This document shows positions 1 to 10,995 of a stretch of 64,000 bases of DNA, piece after piece. This DNA comes from Pyrrhoderma lamaoense (taxonomy: Eukaryota; Basidiomycota; Agaricomycetes; Hymenochaetales; Hymenochaetaceae). Both the position numbers and the translations under genes were made by a program. Below the pieces are notes generated by a model. That model was given only the letters and a program-made list of their open reading frames with translations, was not told the origin of the DNA and ran no database searches. Position 1 is the stretch's first letter; each line of letters starts with the position of its first letter. The stretch spans positions 434,001 through 498,000 of the forward strand of contig NBAZ01000010.1 of assembly GCA_002794735.1 (NCBI GenBank), in the 5' to 3' direction.

Positions 1-1249
1 ACTGTTTCCTGAGTTCCCGCAGCCAGACATGTCTCAATAATTTTTGGAAACACTAACTATAATAGATTGTGATGTTATAGTAGACAACTCTGACAGAATA
101 GTAGAAATAGAATGAGCCCTGGCAGGTGATCACTCATCGACCTGATATAATCGTACTGGTATCTTCTCACCAAGCTGAAAATACTGTAAAACCTAGCTTG
201 CAGTGCAGTCATGTAGATCTGTGGGGTAAACAAGTAAAATTATTGGGAAGACAACGTACATAACAGGCATGCACACGTACGTTATAGTGCGTTAGTCCAT
301 GAGAAAAGCAGCTGTAAAAGGATATCTTCGTAAACGGCTCCGCACTCCACTCCTGGAACAATACCAATATCAACAGTATTAATTATTAAGAATTGAAGAG
401 ACCATGGTATACTTTCATGATATACGCTGAGTTCTTCCTTCTGGCTTCCTTACTCAACGAGGTCAAAAGTATAGTTGCGTCTGGGAAGAGATTGGGAGGT
501 ATAATTATTCAGTATCGTCTCTTACGTTTAGTTAATTTTCTTTTTTAGACACTGATACAGATACAGATCTCTCTACATAGCTCGGGAGTAGCTAGATGTT
601 ATTTTAGTTCTCTTGACTTGATCATCAATAAAATTGAGATCACCGTCTTAGCGTTCAAACTTAACAGGCCTCAGATAGTATTAATCAAGTACTTCTTTTG
701 CAGGCAAAGATATCAACAGACTGGTTTATGCTCGAGAGGAGTAACTAAGATAAAAAAAGTTAAGAACGAGATTCTAAATTTCACTCATATGTGAAAAAAT
801 CAAACGAATTTGTTGATTAGCCATCTTGTTCTTAGAGACAAATTTCTTCTATCGACATCCAGCTTCCTCTCTCGGATGTGTAATTACCGAGATTTGATAT
901 GATTACTCGTTAGATCTATCTCATTTGGAACTCACATCATCTTACCTCTTTGTAAATGAAAAAATAGAAACAAGAATCCAAACCGGTCTCTTGTTTTTCC
1001 TCCACAATGATGTACTAGTAATGTAGCCATTGCTTATGTTACTTACTGCATGCCTATTGGTATCATGCTACTGTATAAATATAGGTGACATGAGAACGAC
1101 AGATTATCACAATACTCTCTGAGATGCGTCTGTTGACTGTAAAGATAGGGATAGCATGCTTCGTTGCTACTCAGGTCATCGCAGCAAGATACCTATATCG
1201 GATACTCTGCTTCTATCTACGTAGTTACTTTACAAGACGAGATACCATT
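1..1249. other. Intergenic, no gene seen
   Basis: AT-rich sequence upstream of the first gene. No reading frame shows family motifs, and no tRNA or repeat was found. The last 200 bases should include the promoter and 5' leader of the monooxygenase gene; a TATA-like TATAAATATA lies around 1074-1083. Confidence 0.5.
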
Positions 1250-3409
1250 ATGAGTGACTTGCCTAGTTTAGGGAAACCTCGAAGCAAGGATAAGCTGATA
1301 CGGGGAACCGCTATTGTCTGCGGCGGAAGGTTCATTTACTAAAGCTTAGAATCTGAAAGAAAATCAAGAGATAACATTATTTTCTAGTCTAGCCGGACTC
1401 TGGGCGGCAAGAGTTTTATCAGATCACTACCAAGACGTTCTTATCATTGAAGCTGAGGATTGGCTTGAAGGTGAGGAGTCCCAATCCAATGTTCATAATG
1501 AAGAGGGTATCGAAATCAATGGGAGGCGGATGCACAAACGCACTCGAGTTTACCAATATCATGCCACGCATGGAATGTACTGGTTCACCTATATGGTCTT
1601 GAAGCTGCTATATCCAAATCTTGACGAGGAGGTAAGAGGACTACATGGAAGGTCAGTTCACGCTCCCTTTAGAGTCAAAATTAACGTTAACAGGATTTTA
1701 GAGTCGGTTTTCACCAATTTAACATGCATTGCTTCAATAAAAAGGTCCTACAAGCACCCAGAACATTTGATGGCGACTACCCGAAAACATATTTTCTTAG
1801 TCGAGAAGCTCTCGAGCGTTTGACAAGGCGATTATTCTTGAAGGATCGCTCCTCCATACGTTGGATGTCTGGCGTTGTAAAGGGCATTCATACGGCTGAA
1901 GATGATAATAATACTCTCACCTCAGTAACAGTTTGTTTACCTGACAACTCAGAGATAAAAATCTCTGCATCCCTAGTTGCTGGTACGAATTTCTTCTTTT
2001 TTCAAGATTAGTCATACATGCAGACCTGGCTATAAGATTGTACAGGAAATGCACAAGCTGGATTGAAGTGGCTTAAGCGTCTTAAGTCTCCAACCGATGT
2101 AACCGCAAACGGAAGATTAGCATTCAAAGATATTAAGTTGACATACAATACACAGCAAAGATGTCGACGATTCCTGTTCTATATCCCTCCAGAAACTCGC
2201 TCAGAGCTACCTATACCTGGTGGATACGATAATGCTGGTTGGCTATATGCGTTTCTACCGCTTTTTGGAAATGGCCCAAAAGGCATACTATGCGACAAGA
2301 TAGAAGGTCATTGCAGTAAGCTCTTGCTTTGATATACTCTAAGATACTTTCCGATGATCAGTTATCAAGTTCGCATCACAGCATGTGTATGGGGGGTCAA
2401 CCATTGCCTGACTGGTCCGACTTAAGAAGCTTTTGTCAAAATATTATACCGGATGGTACTGAAACAATACCAGTATGGTTCTTCGATATGCTGGACATTC
2501 TTCTTGATTATCAAGAGCAGTCTGAGTACTTGGATACCAAATACCGTAGGTCATATGAATGATCTACTGACAAAAAGGATATTGAGAATATTGTTGAATG
2601 CAATATAGCGACACTATCATGGATCCTATATCATAAGGCTGCATACATACCTTCAAACTTTGTTGCACTCGGAGACTCAGTAATGCAACCTAACCCAACA
2701 TTCGGGTGCGTGAACTCGGGAACTATATGTCGTGTGATATCCCTTACAAATGTGGTATAGGCAAGGAATTTCGAAGGCCATAGTTTGTGCCGTCACTCTT
2801 GATAAGCTGCTTCGTTCATCATTTATGAAAGATGAAACAAGTATTCCTCCTGGATTCTCTAGAAAATACATGAATGAACAAGCGCAAAGGACTAGATCAG
2901 CGTGGTTCGTTCATCATTCCTCTCCGGATATAGAAAAAACTAATAGTTGAGTTTTCCAACTTGTTAGGGATGCAACAAAACCAATAGGTACAAAGAGTAT
3001 TATTTGTGAATCGAAATGAGTAACTAGATCTAATCATCTAACGTAACTTCTTTAGACTATCTTTTCCCAACAACAATTCCGATCACGGGAGAGAAGCGTA
3101 GTGATGAATTTTTCAATGCAAAGCTATCAAATACTCTTCTTGTAATTGGCAGAGAAGTACTTTTCTTTTGCATATCTCGGCAAGAACTTCCTGAAGCTTA
3201 CCAATTTCTTTAGGACGAACAAATAAAGGAACTACTTTTCCATGCGTTTTCCTTCTCAGCATCAGCGTCACTACTACTACAACCTTATGTTCTATTCAAG
3301 GTACTATCATTCTGGGTGAAACAGTATCTTGGACTAGCTCCAAAGTTCCCTCATCCAGGTACGTTCATATAATTGTGGGTGTAACATTATAGAAGTCCAG
3401 AGCTGTTAG
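1250..3409 (+). CDS. FAD-dependent monooxygenase-like flavoprotein, 11 exons
   Basis: Exons: 1250-1329, 1388-1631, 1694-1982, 2037-2315, 2382-2545, 2609-2705, 2761-2904, 2968-2987, 3056-3156, 3214-3358, 3393-3409. About 526 aa. The N-terminus has a Rossmann FAD-binding region (AIVCGGSLAGLWAARVLSD, then an acidic residue in IIEAEDW). The middle has DCTGNAQAGLKWLKRL, and the C-terminal half has the second FAD motif VALGDSVMQPNPTFGQGISK. This order matches the PHBH/squalene-epoxidase-like FAD monooxygenases that are multicopy in agaricomycetes; the substrate cannot be told. All introns are GT-AG and phases agree, except one missing base in a C run at 2401-2402. Exon 8 has only 20 nt, and intron 3 ends in AAG. 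Start chosen at MSDLPSLGKP, the usual family N-terminus; an upstream in-frame ATG (1124) adds a doubtful extension. Convergent with the DUF2264 gene. Confidence 0.75.
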
Positions 3410-4058
3410 TCAATGATTGTCAATTCGGAGCATTGTTAGAACCTGCTTGTTATTGTACAAATCAAATTCTCTAAAAGACATCAGGAGCTATAATTCAACT
3501 TGAGTTATCTCCCTAAAGTATAGTTTTAAGGATTTATATAATTGGAGAACGTAATGGGTTCGACTTTGATAGCATCGGTTTTATGGTGGCTTCGGCAAGT
3601 TCCGGTATTTGCTATTGACGACGATATAACCTCGAAATTACTATTTTATCAGGCGAAGCACATATTAATGAGCTTTCTACATCAAATAATATCATTTAAT
3701 TGTCTTATTACTGGACTTCTGGCATATCAACTAATGTACAATGATGACCAAATAGAAAATTTCTCTCCTTGGAACTGGTCGCGAGTTCCATATTCATTAG
3801 ATCCGGTCCTGTCTTGTCACGAATTACTTATCAGATTCTTTACCCAGATCGGTACCTCTGGTTTATTCTCCCATTCCTTGTTCCAGCCCTTCATATCCTC
3901 TTCACTTCCACAGCCGTCTGGACCAGGGGCGGGGAGAGAGAATACTGCACTCACTAACCACACGTTCGCTATTTCTTCCCCAGTAATGGGACACACGTCT
4001 CCGATCAACATAGGTAATATTGCCCTCGGCCACACTAAGCTAGAGTTTGGGTCAATCC
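3410..4058. other. Intergenic between convergent genes
   Basis: Holds the 3' ends of the monooxygenase and DUF2264 genes. A 250-codon plus-strand frame (3542-4294) overlaps the real minus-strand gene and shows no domain. A minus-strand frame at 3817-4035 is also unsupported. Confidence 0.4.
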
Positions 4059-6221
4059 TTACAACTTCTCCTTTTCTCCTTCCCGTCCCTCTTTTCCCTT
4101 CACTTCCATTTTTTTCTTTACTAAAGCATTTTCAAGAGCAGCGATTCCGACGACCCCGGCCTTCGAGCACGCTCTTGCTTCGATTCCCACCTCCTGTTGT
4201 TCCATTTTGGGCCCCTTTTTATCAGAGTCTCCTACTGGGGTCTGTTGCGCTTTCGCTCCCCTACTCACTGACCAGCTTGCACTCGCGCTTCTAACCCTCC
4301 CAAAACTCTGATAGAGCCCCCAACCTTCATCTTTCCGTGCCCTTACATCCAATGCTCTCCCATCCACCCCTTTCTGACCATAGATCGAAAATCCACCCTC
4401 GGCAATCCTAATCCTCTTGCGTGTCTTCACTCTATGAACACGCAAGTGCCAAAGTGGAGTGTCCGTCTTCGGAGGAATGAGCCACGTCTCAATTTCGACA
4501 TCTGGCCAAGGGTGCCAGATAGATCGAAGAACCACTGTTCTCAGCGCTCTTTCTCCGAACTTCTGATCTATTTCTTCCATAGACATCGGCCCTTCTCCAG
4601 AGTCGAGATAGCATTCAAATCTTGCATCTTCTACACGCCTTCTGACCCTCCAGTACTCTTCTCTTCCATCCCCTTCGACGAGTGCATCCGATTCTAGATC
4701 GCAGATAGCCAGTGCCCCATCTGGTGCTGCTTCCTCAAGCGTACCGTTTCCAGTAGGCACACAGTATCCAAACGCAGCACTGTACGCAAATTTACCATAC
4801 TTTGCTGCGCCTTGACGGACAGGATAGGAGCATTGTTGTCCAGAAGAAAGGACATAAGCATGATGTGACAATACTTCAGACTTGTTAGGTAGGAACTCAA
4901 ACGTTGTTTGAACCGCAATATGATATGGTTCGGTCATGACTCTCGTGTTCAATGTAGCAGTGTTATTCGAAGAAGACGAATAAGGGTATGCACCCTCTTT
5001 CGCCTTCCAAAAGTCTGTTTCTTCCCCAAGAGCGAGGACTAAAAACGCCTTGCAACACCAATACACTGACCCAGGAGAATTGTAATTTTCAATGAGGTTC
5101 ATGTTTGGGTAGTTGTAACCTAGTGTGAGCGTTCCATCAGAGGCATATGCACCTGGTTGGTGTGCCCAGTAGCGAATGTTACGCATCAAGAGACCACGCA
5201 GTATAGGCCATGTCAATGGGTCAGGAAGACTCAGATCTATTGAGGTTTCTAACCCTGAAGGTGATGGTGTGAATGCATATGCCAGAGCAGCCCAAAATGC
5301 GCTCTGTGCAAACCTATATACCATACTTCTTCCGAATGGTATCGACCTCCCCTCCTTGTCGAAGTACATGATTAGATCTTTAGTGAGTTCTCTTGCACGA
5401 TTCCTATATTTCTCACATCTTTCTGGGTCAGAGGACTGAGCGAGCTTGCTATAGACTAACTGGGAGAATTGGATGGCGAACGAAGACGAGTAGTAGTCTA
5501 GTTGTCTGACAGTGGTAGAAGGACCATCTCGCGACCAGCCCGAGCCCACGTAGAAAGTATCAAGATGGTCGAGATCGGACTTCATACGATCAGCATCATA
5601 TCTCGGGCTACTGACTCGCGAGAGTGCAAGATTCGCAAAAACCTAGTTTAATCCAGATATAACACAGATCAATAAAAATAATATAAGTGTGAATTTTAAC
5701 ACAGAGATTTGAAATAAGAAATGACGTAGACTCACCCTAAACCAGAGCCAATTTGTATCGGGCATCTGCTTGTCATTCATCCCACCTAGCCAGTTCTCTA
5801 AGTTCCTCTTTGCGGATTCACTCAACGGATCCCATAACTTTTCTTTCGCAATAGCAATCGCAAAACCGATTGGGGCACATTCAACCATTCGCTGATCCTT
5901 GTCCCGCATTTCACCCCAGAATTCTCCACTATTAGGGTCTGTCCCACTTTCTAATCCTTTAATCCATCTTTCTGTTCCTCGATAATCCCCACCTTCATCA
6001 GCAAGGAGAGAGGCCAGACACCAGAGTGGTCGCGCATACCCCTCTAGTTGAGCAGCTGTCTCATCATAGTGCGTACCCGTATGGCCAATATGTATAAGTG
6101 CTCCCCCTGGAGAAGTATGTGGCCCAAGAGCATCAAGAAGAGAAGTTAGAAAAGTAATGAGATCTGAACGAGATTCGATTGGGTTAGAAGCGTGAGGTGA
6201 AAGTGTGCTCGGAGCTGGCAT
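4059..6221 (-). CDS. DUF2264 family protein
   Basis: Two exons, 5736-6221 and 4059-5642, joined by a 93-nt intron (donor GTGAGT, acceptor CTAG), phase 0; 689 aa. The N-terminal part contains [20 protein letters not shown] and [15 protein letters not shown]. After the intron come [15 protein letters not shown] and [21 protein letters not shown]. These belong to the DUF2264 family, whose (alpha/alpha) barrel-like N-domain resembles carbohydrate-active enzymes. Family length is typically 600-700 aa, so this looks complete. The substrate is unknown; a polysaccharide-related role is only inferred. The last about 60 residues are Lys/Glu-rich and poorly conserved in character. No frame breaks in 2 kb of coding sequence, unlike many neighbours. 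Confidence 0.85.
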
Positions 6222-6522
6222 TTATTTTTCTCTGTTTTTTTTTTAATATCAATCTGATCCTTCCAATTAGCGTTAACGAAAAGCGACCTGAAAAGACGAG
6301 GAGAAGGGAGGGGGGCAGTAGTATATGCGCATTGTAGACATATCCTCTTGGTTTGTATTCGGACAGTCGGAAAAGCTGAAGGTATTGAGCCGCCCCGCTC
6401 GGACCGAAGTGAAGGTCACGCTAAACGGAACCACTGGACTTTGGATTCGGAACCACCGAGTATAACGGTTAGCTACCCCTTTCTCAAGCATTCTTATTCT
6501 GGAAGTTATCCATAAACTTTAT
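6222..6522. promoter_or_regulatory. Spacer between DUF2264 start and tRNA gene
   Basis: 300 bases between the start of the minus-strand DUF2264 gene and the plus-strand tRNA. It must contain the DUF2264 promoter. A T-rich run (6227-6243) sits directly upstream of the DUF2264 start codon. No other motif recognised. Confidence 0.35.
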
Positions 6523-6601
6523 GGCCGCCTGGCGAAATGGTATCGCGTCTGACTACGATAAGCTAATCAGGAGATTGCAGGTTCGACCCCTGCGGTGGTC
6601 A
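6523..6601 (+). tRNA. tRNA-Arg (anticodon ACG) with a 7-nt intron
   Basis: The cloverleaf can be drawn directly. Acceptor stem GGCCGCC pairs with GGTGGTC, discriminator A at 6601. The D stem is GCGA/TCGC, the anticodon stem TCTGA/TCAGG, and the T arm GCAGG-TTCGACC-CCTGC with a standard B box. The anticodon loop is interrupted after position 37 by about seven bases (TAAGCTA), the canonical tRNA intron position. Anticodon ACG would be read as ICG after A-to-I editing and decode CGN arginine codons. A run of five T follows within a few bases and serves as the Pol III terminator. Without the intron the tRNA is 72 nt. Confidence 0.93.
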
Positions 6602-6936
6602 TCGTTTTTCCTTACTAAGAGGAGTCGAGTTTTCTGGGCCGATAGCTAAACCTTAGATCATACATAACGCAACTTATATTTATTTTTTAAAGCTATAATT
6701 CGATTTGTTACGAAGAAAATCAATACTTTTCGCACCCTGAATCTAAAGTTTTGTCTTAATCATGATCCAAATGATAAATATATGAGACTATGTTTAAATC
6801 TGAAAAATACATTAGCTTTACTGTCTATAAATCCAACTCGTGTTTATTGAGAGAGTTTTCAAAGATGTGTCTTGAAATGAGTCGGGTTGTGATATTATCT
6901 ATTGCTATATTTTATACTTTTCGCGTTTCTGATCTA
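6602..6936. other. Intergenic after tRNA
   Basis: Begins with the Pol III T-run terminator. The rest is AT-rich 3' flank of the reductase gene. Nothing else seen. Confidence 0.4.
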
Positions 6937-8583
6937 CTATCTTCTTCCGGCTCTTAAGAATTCTCTTGCCTCTTTCCAGGTCATACGCTCTCTCTCCTTT
7001 CCTAATGCTTGACCCCTTCTCACCTCCTCCTCGTCAGCCTTTTTCCAGTCCTCATAGCTTACTATATTCTTAGCCCTCAGTCCTTCAACGATTTCCTCGG
7101 GTAAGCTGTCTAGTTCTGCATTCGGATTCATCACTTCCTTTACTTCCTGTCCCGGTTCAAGAGAAAGCTCAGCACCTCGGAGTGCGGTGGGTGCCATCAC
7201 AGAAGGTTTCGGGTCTGATTTAACCATTTTCGTCTTATCTTCTTGAGGCTGAGAGTGGAATGAAGAGCTCTGGAAGTCAGAAAGTATTGTATCTACCACA
7301 GCATGGGCATCGAGCATCGTACTCGCTAATACCCCACGTGCACCATTGGCAGCCCATCCACTTGAGTATACATTCTTTAGCACCTTTGACGATTGGCTTT
7401 CGTTTTCATCGCTAGCAAATACTCGGCCCGCAGCAACTTTTGGGTTGTTGAACCATGTATCGGCGCGGTATCCTAGCGAAGTCAGCACAAGATCTGTATC
7501 GACTACATCGACCTTTCCACTTGGTGCAGGGATGGCACGCCCCGAGGCATCCAGTGTTGTATGGGCGAGCTCAATTTTTAGCTTGCTTGTTCCAGAGGCT
7601 TGTTCCAGGACAGAGGTAGGAGAACGGAAGAATTCTAAAGACCAGGACTTTTCGGGTTGTGTAGAAAGTTGAATTTTCGAGCCCTTCTCCAACAACTGCA
7701 TAAGCCTTGTCTGTTGCCTACTCATTTCCTTACCCCTCTCCTTGACCATTTCCAGTGTTTCTTTCTGTAGAGGTACGAAAGCTGTATTCTCGAGGCTCAT
7801 CAACTCTCTTAACTCCTTCGTAGTAAAGCTTGCTTCCAAAGGCCCTCGTCTGCCGACGAGAGTCACGTGACGCACTCGTGAGCGTCGGAGGACCTCAATA
7901 CATTCTCTGGAAGGTCATAGGTCGAGAGATGAGACAGGGGAGCAAGAAGAATGCGCGCTACGTCAAGAGCTACATTTCCGTGACCTATAACAGTTACATG
8001 TTCTGTTGACTCGAGAGGCGGGATGAACGAGGAAGAAGGGTGCTGAGTATACCAATGCACAACGTCAAGTGCGGGACGACACAGTTGCGATGGGGTAATG
8101 GAAGGATGTAAAACAGCATTAGGAGCACCAGATGAAAGGAGCAGATGGGTATAGTGTTTGAAGATTGAAGAGAGAGGAAGATTGACTGTTCCATTTATTG
8201 GAGATTGAGGTGAGCTCAGAGTTGGGATATTGACATTCCCATAGTATGTGAGCCGAGAATCTCGAGCTGCTTCGTCGAATTTGTGTGTGCAATTCTACAA
8301 CAGGTAATTCGTACATTCAATTACCATAACGAGGATAGAAGAAACGAGTGTAACAAATACATGATGTTTTATTACTATTAAGATATGTTTGAATACGATG
8401 AGATTGCTGACTCACCTTGACCTCAGGATGGTCAGGCGCGACTCCGTATCGTACCAGACCATACGGAGCCCATAGACGGTCATAGACATGTATCCTTAGG
8501 TTTGGATTGTTCGGCTGTAACTGAAGAAGACGTGAAGCAGAGAAAAAGGCGGACGGACCACCGCCAATTATGGCTAGCTTCAT
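6937..8583 (-). CDS. NADPH:adrenodoxin reductase / Arh1-like mitochondrial flavoprotein
   Basis: Exons 8416-8583 and 6937-8294, about 508 aa. The protein opens with the FAD dinucleotide motif KLAIIGGGPSAFFSASRLL, followed by WAPYGLVRYGVAPDHPEVK, diagnostic of ferredoxin/adrenodoxin reductases. The NADPH site VTVIGHGNVALDVARILL and VTLVGRRGPLEASFTTKELR follow, then LTSLGYR and the second FAD contact YSSGWAANGARGVLASTMLDA. In fungi this enzyme passes electrons from NADPH to ferredoxin for iron-sulfur cluster and heme A synthesis. One base is missing at 7896, where the frame slips just before the LRRS-RVRHV segment. The start used lies directly at the FAD motif, so no targeting peptide is visible; a 5' exon may be missing, since a TTAG acceptor-like site lies a few bases upstream. 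Confidence 0.85.
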
Positions 8584-9131
8584 GAAGTCTAAGAAAGGGA
8601 AAGGACAGATGAAATGTCTTCAGAACATCATACAATCATAATCAAGCTTCTTAAGAAATAAATGAATATAAGCCATATAAGTTTTTGTGACTCCTATGAG
8701 AACGCGCACTCACGTGATTCATAGTCATACCAATTAGTAAGTATGCATCAATGATTATATAAAGTATCTTTTCAAAGTTGGGCCAAGAAAACACATCGCT
8801 TAGATCTAAAAAAAAAGCAATACGCGTATCAAAGGGAGTTAATTAACCGTCCTTCTGCGCTGATGGATCAAGATGTGTGGTGTGAAGGGGAAAGATATTG
8901 AGCCTTCGTGGCCTGCAGCTACAACGACCTTTCTGCCCGTTTTCCCGTCTATCCCTTCTTTTGCTCTCAAAATATAGCTTCTCAAATAAGCTTATATAGT
9001 GTATAGAATTGTTACTTTTCACCTTTGACTGTTTTCTCTGAGCAGATCCAAAAGAGCTCAGCTCGTGAGGAATAGTTCTCATCAAGACTATCGGGCTTGA
9101 ACGACCTATGCACTGAATTTATCTGAACATT
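8584..9131. promoter_or_regulatory. Divergent promoter region
   Basis: Lies between the minus-strand reductase and the plus-strand gene starting at 9132, so it should contain both promoters and possibly a 5' exon of the reductase. An 80-codon minus-strand frame (8843-9085) has no domain and is probably chance. Confidence 0.4.
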
Positions 9132-10082
9132 ATGGTGAGTAAGTAACTTGGATTTTATGCGACACTATCTCAAGCACCGAATCGTTAAAATGGAAACGAT
9201 CATTTTTGATTAAAACACTTTGACCTACGATAAATAATCGAACCTCTCATCTCACTTTCGGCGACCCTATATATACGTATCTGCTGTGGAAATCATAGGC
9301 ACGTGAACTGTTTACAGTTGCATATGTACCCTCAAAGCCAGATCATGCTTCGAAACTAGCTTTACATTCCCCATCAGATACAGGTGAATATCAAGGAGGT
9401 TATTTATTAATAGATACCTCTAACCTTCGTACCGTTGAATAGGGACATCTGCGAGAACATCTAGCTCACTACCTCAAGACTCACAATCAATACCTGGTCC
9501 TCTCGCACATAGCTTTACAGTCTTCGGAAGAAGTGACGTATCCTTACTTCCTCAAGATAGCCAACCGCTCCCAGGTCCATCCACCCAGGTAACACTCAAT
9601 GCGAGCCGACCTGTTACGATTTATAGCGATGATTGTGAAATAAGTGAAGAAGTAAAGAAAGTTCTTGAATCAGGGGGGACGGTCGACTCAGGGAGACCTG
9701 CCATTTCTCCGTCTTCCACGCCGCTCCCGGTTTACTCGACCCTACCACCATCTTCGTTATCAAAGGAGTTGGACTTAGGGACGGACCAGACGTCAACGGA
9801 CAAGCAACCGGAAGCGAGCTCTGGTGTGGCAATATCAGCTTCGGAAGCAGATGAAAAACCTTCAAGATGTATTAGTTGGTTTAAAGAATGTTGGAATTTC
9901 AAGTGTGAGCAATTCCATCTATAACATAACTAGTAATAAACTAACATTCTACTATCTTTTGATGTATATACTTACTAGGGCTTTGTTGTTGTTGTGCACG
10001 CAAGCCTGATTCCAAAAGAAGCACTGATGTTGAAGATCAAGAGCAGATCGAGAAAGCACATCCAGATTGTGCAGAATTATAG
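9132..10082 (+). CDS. Hypothetical Ser/Pro-rich protein with a CCCC cluster
   Basis: Proposed exons 9132-9138 (7 nt, MV plus one base), 9318-9383, 9443-9904 and 9979-10082, 212 aa. Introns 2 and 3 have good donors (GTGAAT, GTGAGC) and AG acceptors; intron 1 uses a perfect GTAAGT donor. The main exon is rich in Ser, Pro and Gln and contains a degenerate repeat (LPQDSQSIPGP, then LPQDSQPLPGP). The C-terminal region reads WFKECWNFKWLCCCCARKPD, a cysteine cluster beside aromatic and basic residues that could be S-acylated; that is inference. No known domain recognised. The 3' part is well supported. The 7-nt first exon is chosen because later exons offer no in-frame ATG. Confidence 0.55.
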
Positions 10083-10560
10083 TAGCCAACTTATAGTCAA
10101 CATCTCATTGTTACAATCTAGTAATGTTACATTATAATGAAGTAAACGACGAAGATATATACATGTACATTATCATTGTTTGATGTGACTCGCTCTGACT
10201 GAGAAAACGCTAAATATTCAAGAGTTTTTTTTTTTTACTCAGCCAGATAGTTGATACTGGTCTCATTGTCGTCGTCTACGATAATAGTTTCTAAACATCA
10301 TAACGAACCACTTGACTGTATGTCATCCAATGCATATCACAATATCAGCTTGTGAATGACGGTGAGACACTATACACAATACGACATGTAATTTTCTTCG
10401 AATTCAAAGTAGTGGTACTCATTGAAAGAGATCGAGTGAAAGTACATTTTATATAGCTAGAAATTATGAGGTTGCATCATATATGTTATATATATATATA
10501 TGTACACTGTACAACCAATGTTGATGCTTTAAATTAACAGACAGGATTTACCCTCGGATG
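10083..10560. other. Intergenic between convergent genes
   Basis: 3' flanks of two convergent genes. Contains a T-run at 10225-10237 and a short (AT) run near 10490-10501. No coding signal. Confidence 0.4.
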
Positions 10561-10995
10561 TCAATTTTGTTGGCGCCAGACTTCTTCGTACGGCACAATC
10601 CGCGGGGCTTTTCCTTGAGCTTTCTCCTTAGCCCTCTCCGCTTCCGCTTGTCTTCGTAGCTTCTCTGCTTCACCTATCCTGTACAAACACTTCTTACACT
10701 TCATGTAATTCCCGCAGACCAACCACATCTTTATCCTTTTTTTGATTTCATCTTATTTCCCATGGGAAAACGGAGGGAAAAGGGGGAAGAAGGAACGTCA
10801 GTGTACAAGTTCAAGTTTATCATAATCATCAATAGATTCAGAATATATGATAGAAGTAATGATATTAATGATATTATGAAGGGACTTACTGTCTCTACAA
10901 TTCTTCTTTGGGCATTTTTTTGTATCATAATAGGATTGTTTAGTTTTCTTTGCCCATTTTCCACAAGCAAATACCTCATTTATGTGAGTGCACAT
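10561..10995 (-). CDS. Hypothetical 72-aa Cys-containing protein
   Basis: Exons 10890-10995 and 10561-10673, separated by a 216-nt intron (GTAAGT donor, ATAG acceptor), phase 1. The first exon encodes MCTHINEVFACGKWAKKTKQ followed by KKCPKKNCRD, with cysteines spaced like a small metal- or disulfide-binding module. The second encodes a charged Ala/Lys/Glu/Arg helix and ends PYEEVWRQQN. I do not recognise the family. Both frames run out cleanly at the splice sites, which is the main support. Upstream coding exons are possible. Confidence 0.55.

Noticed and set aside
1250..3409. Reading the monooxygenase region as a decayed pseudogene
   Set aside because: Ten GT-AG introns join the conserved blocks in phase; only one base is missing.
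3542..4294. 250-codon plus-strand frame
   Set aside because: Overlaps the minus-strand DUF2264 coding end, has no domain, and its 3' half is the complement of real coding sequence.
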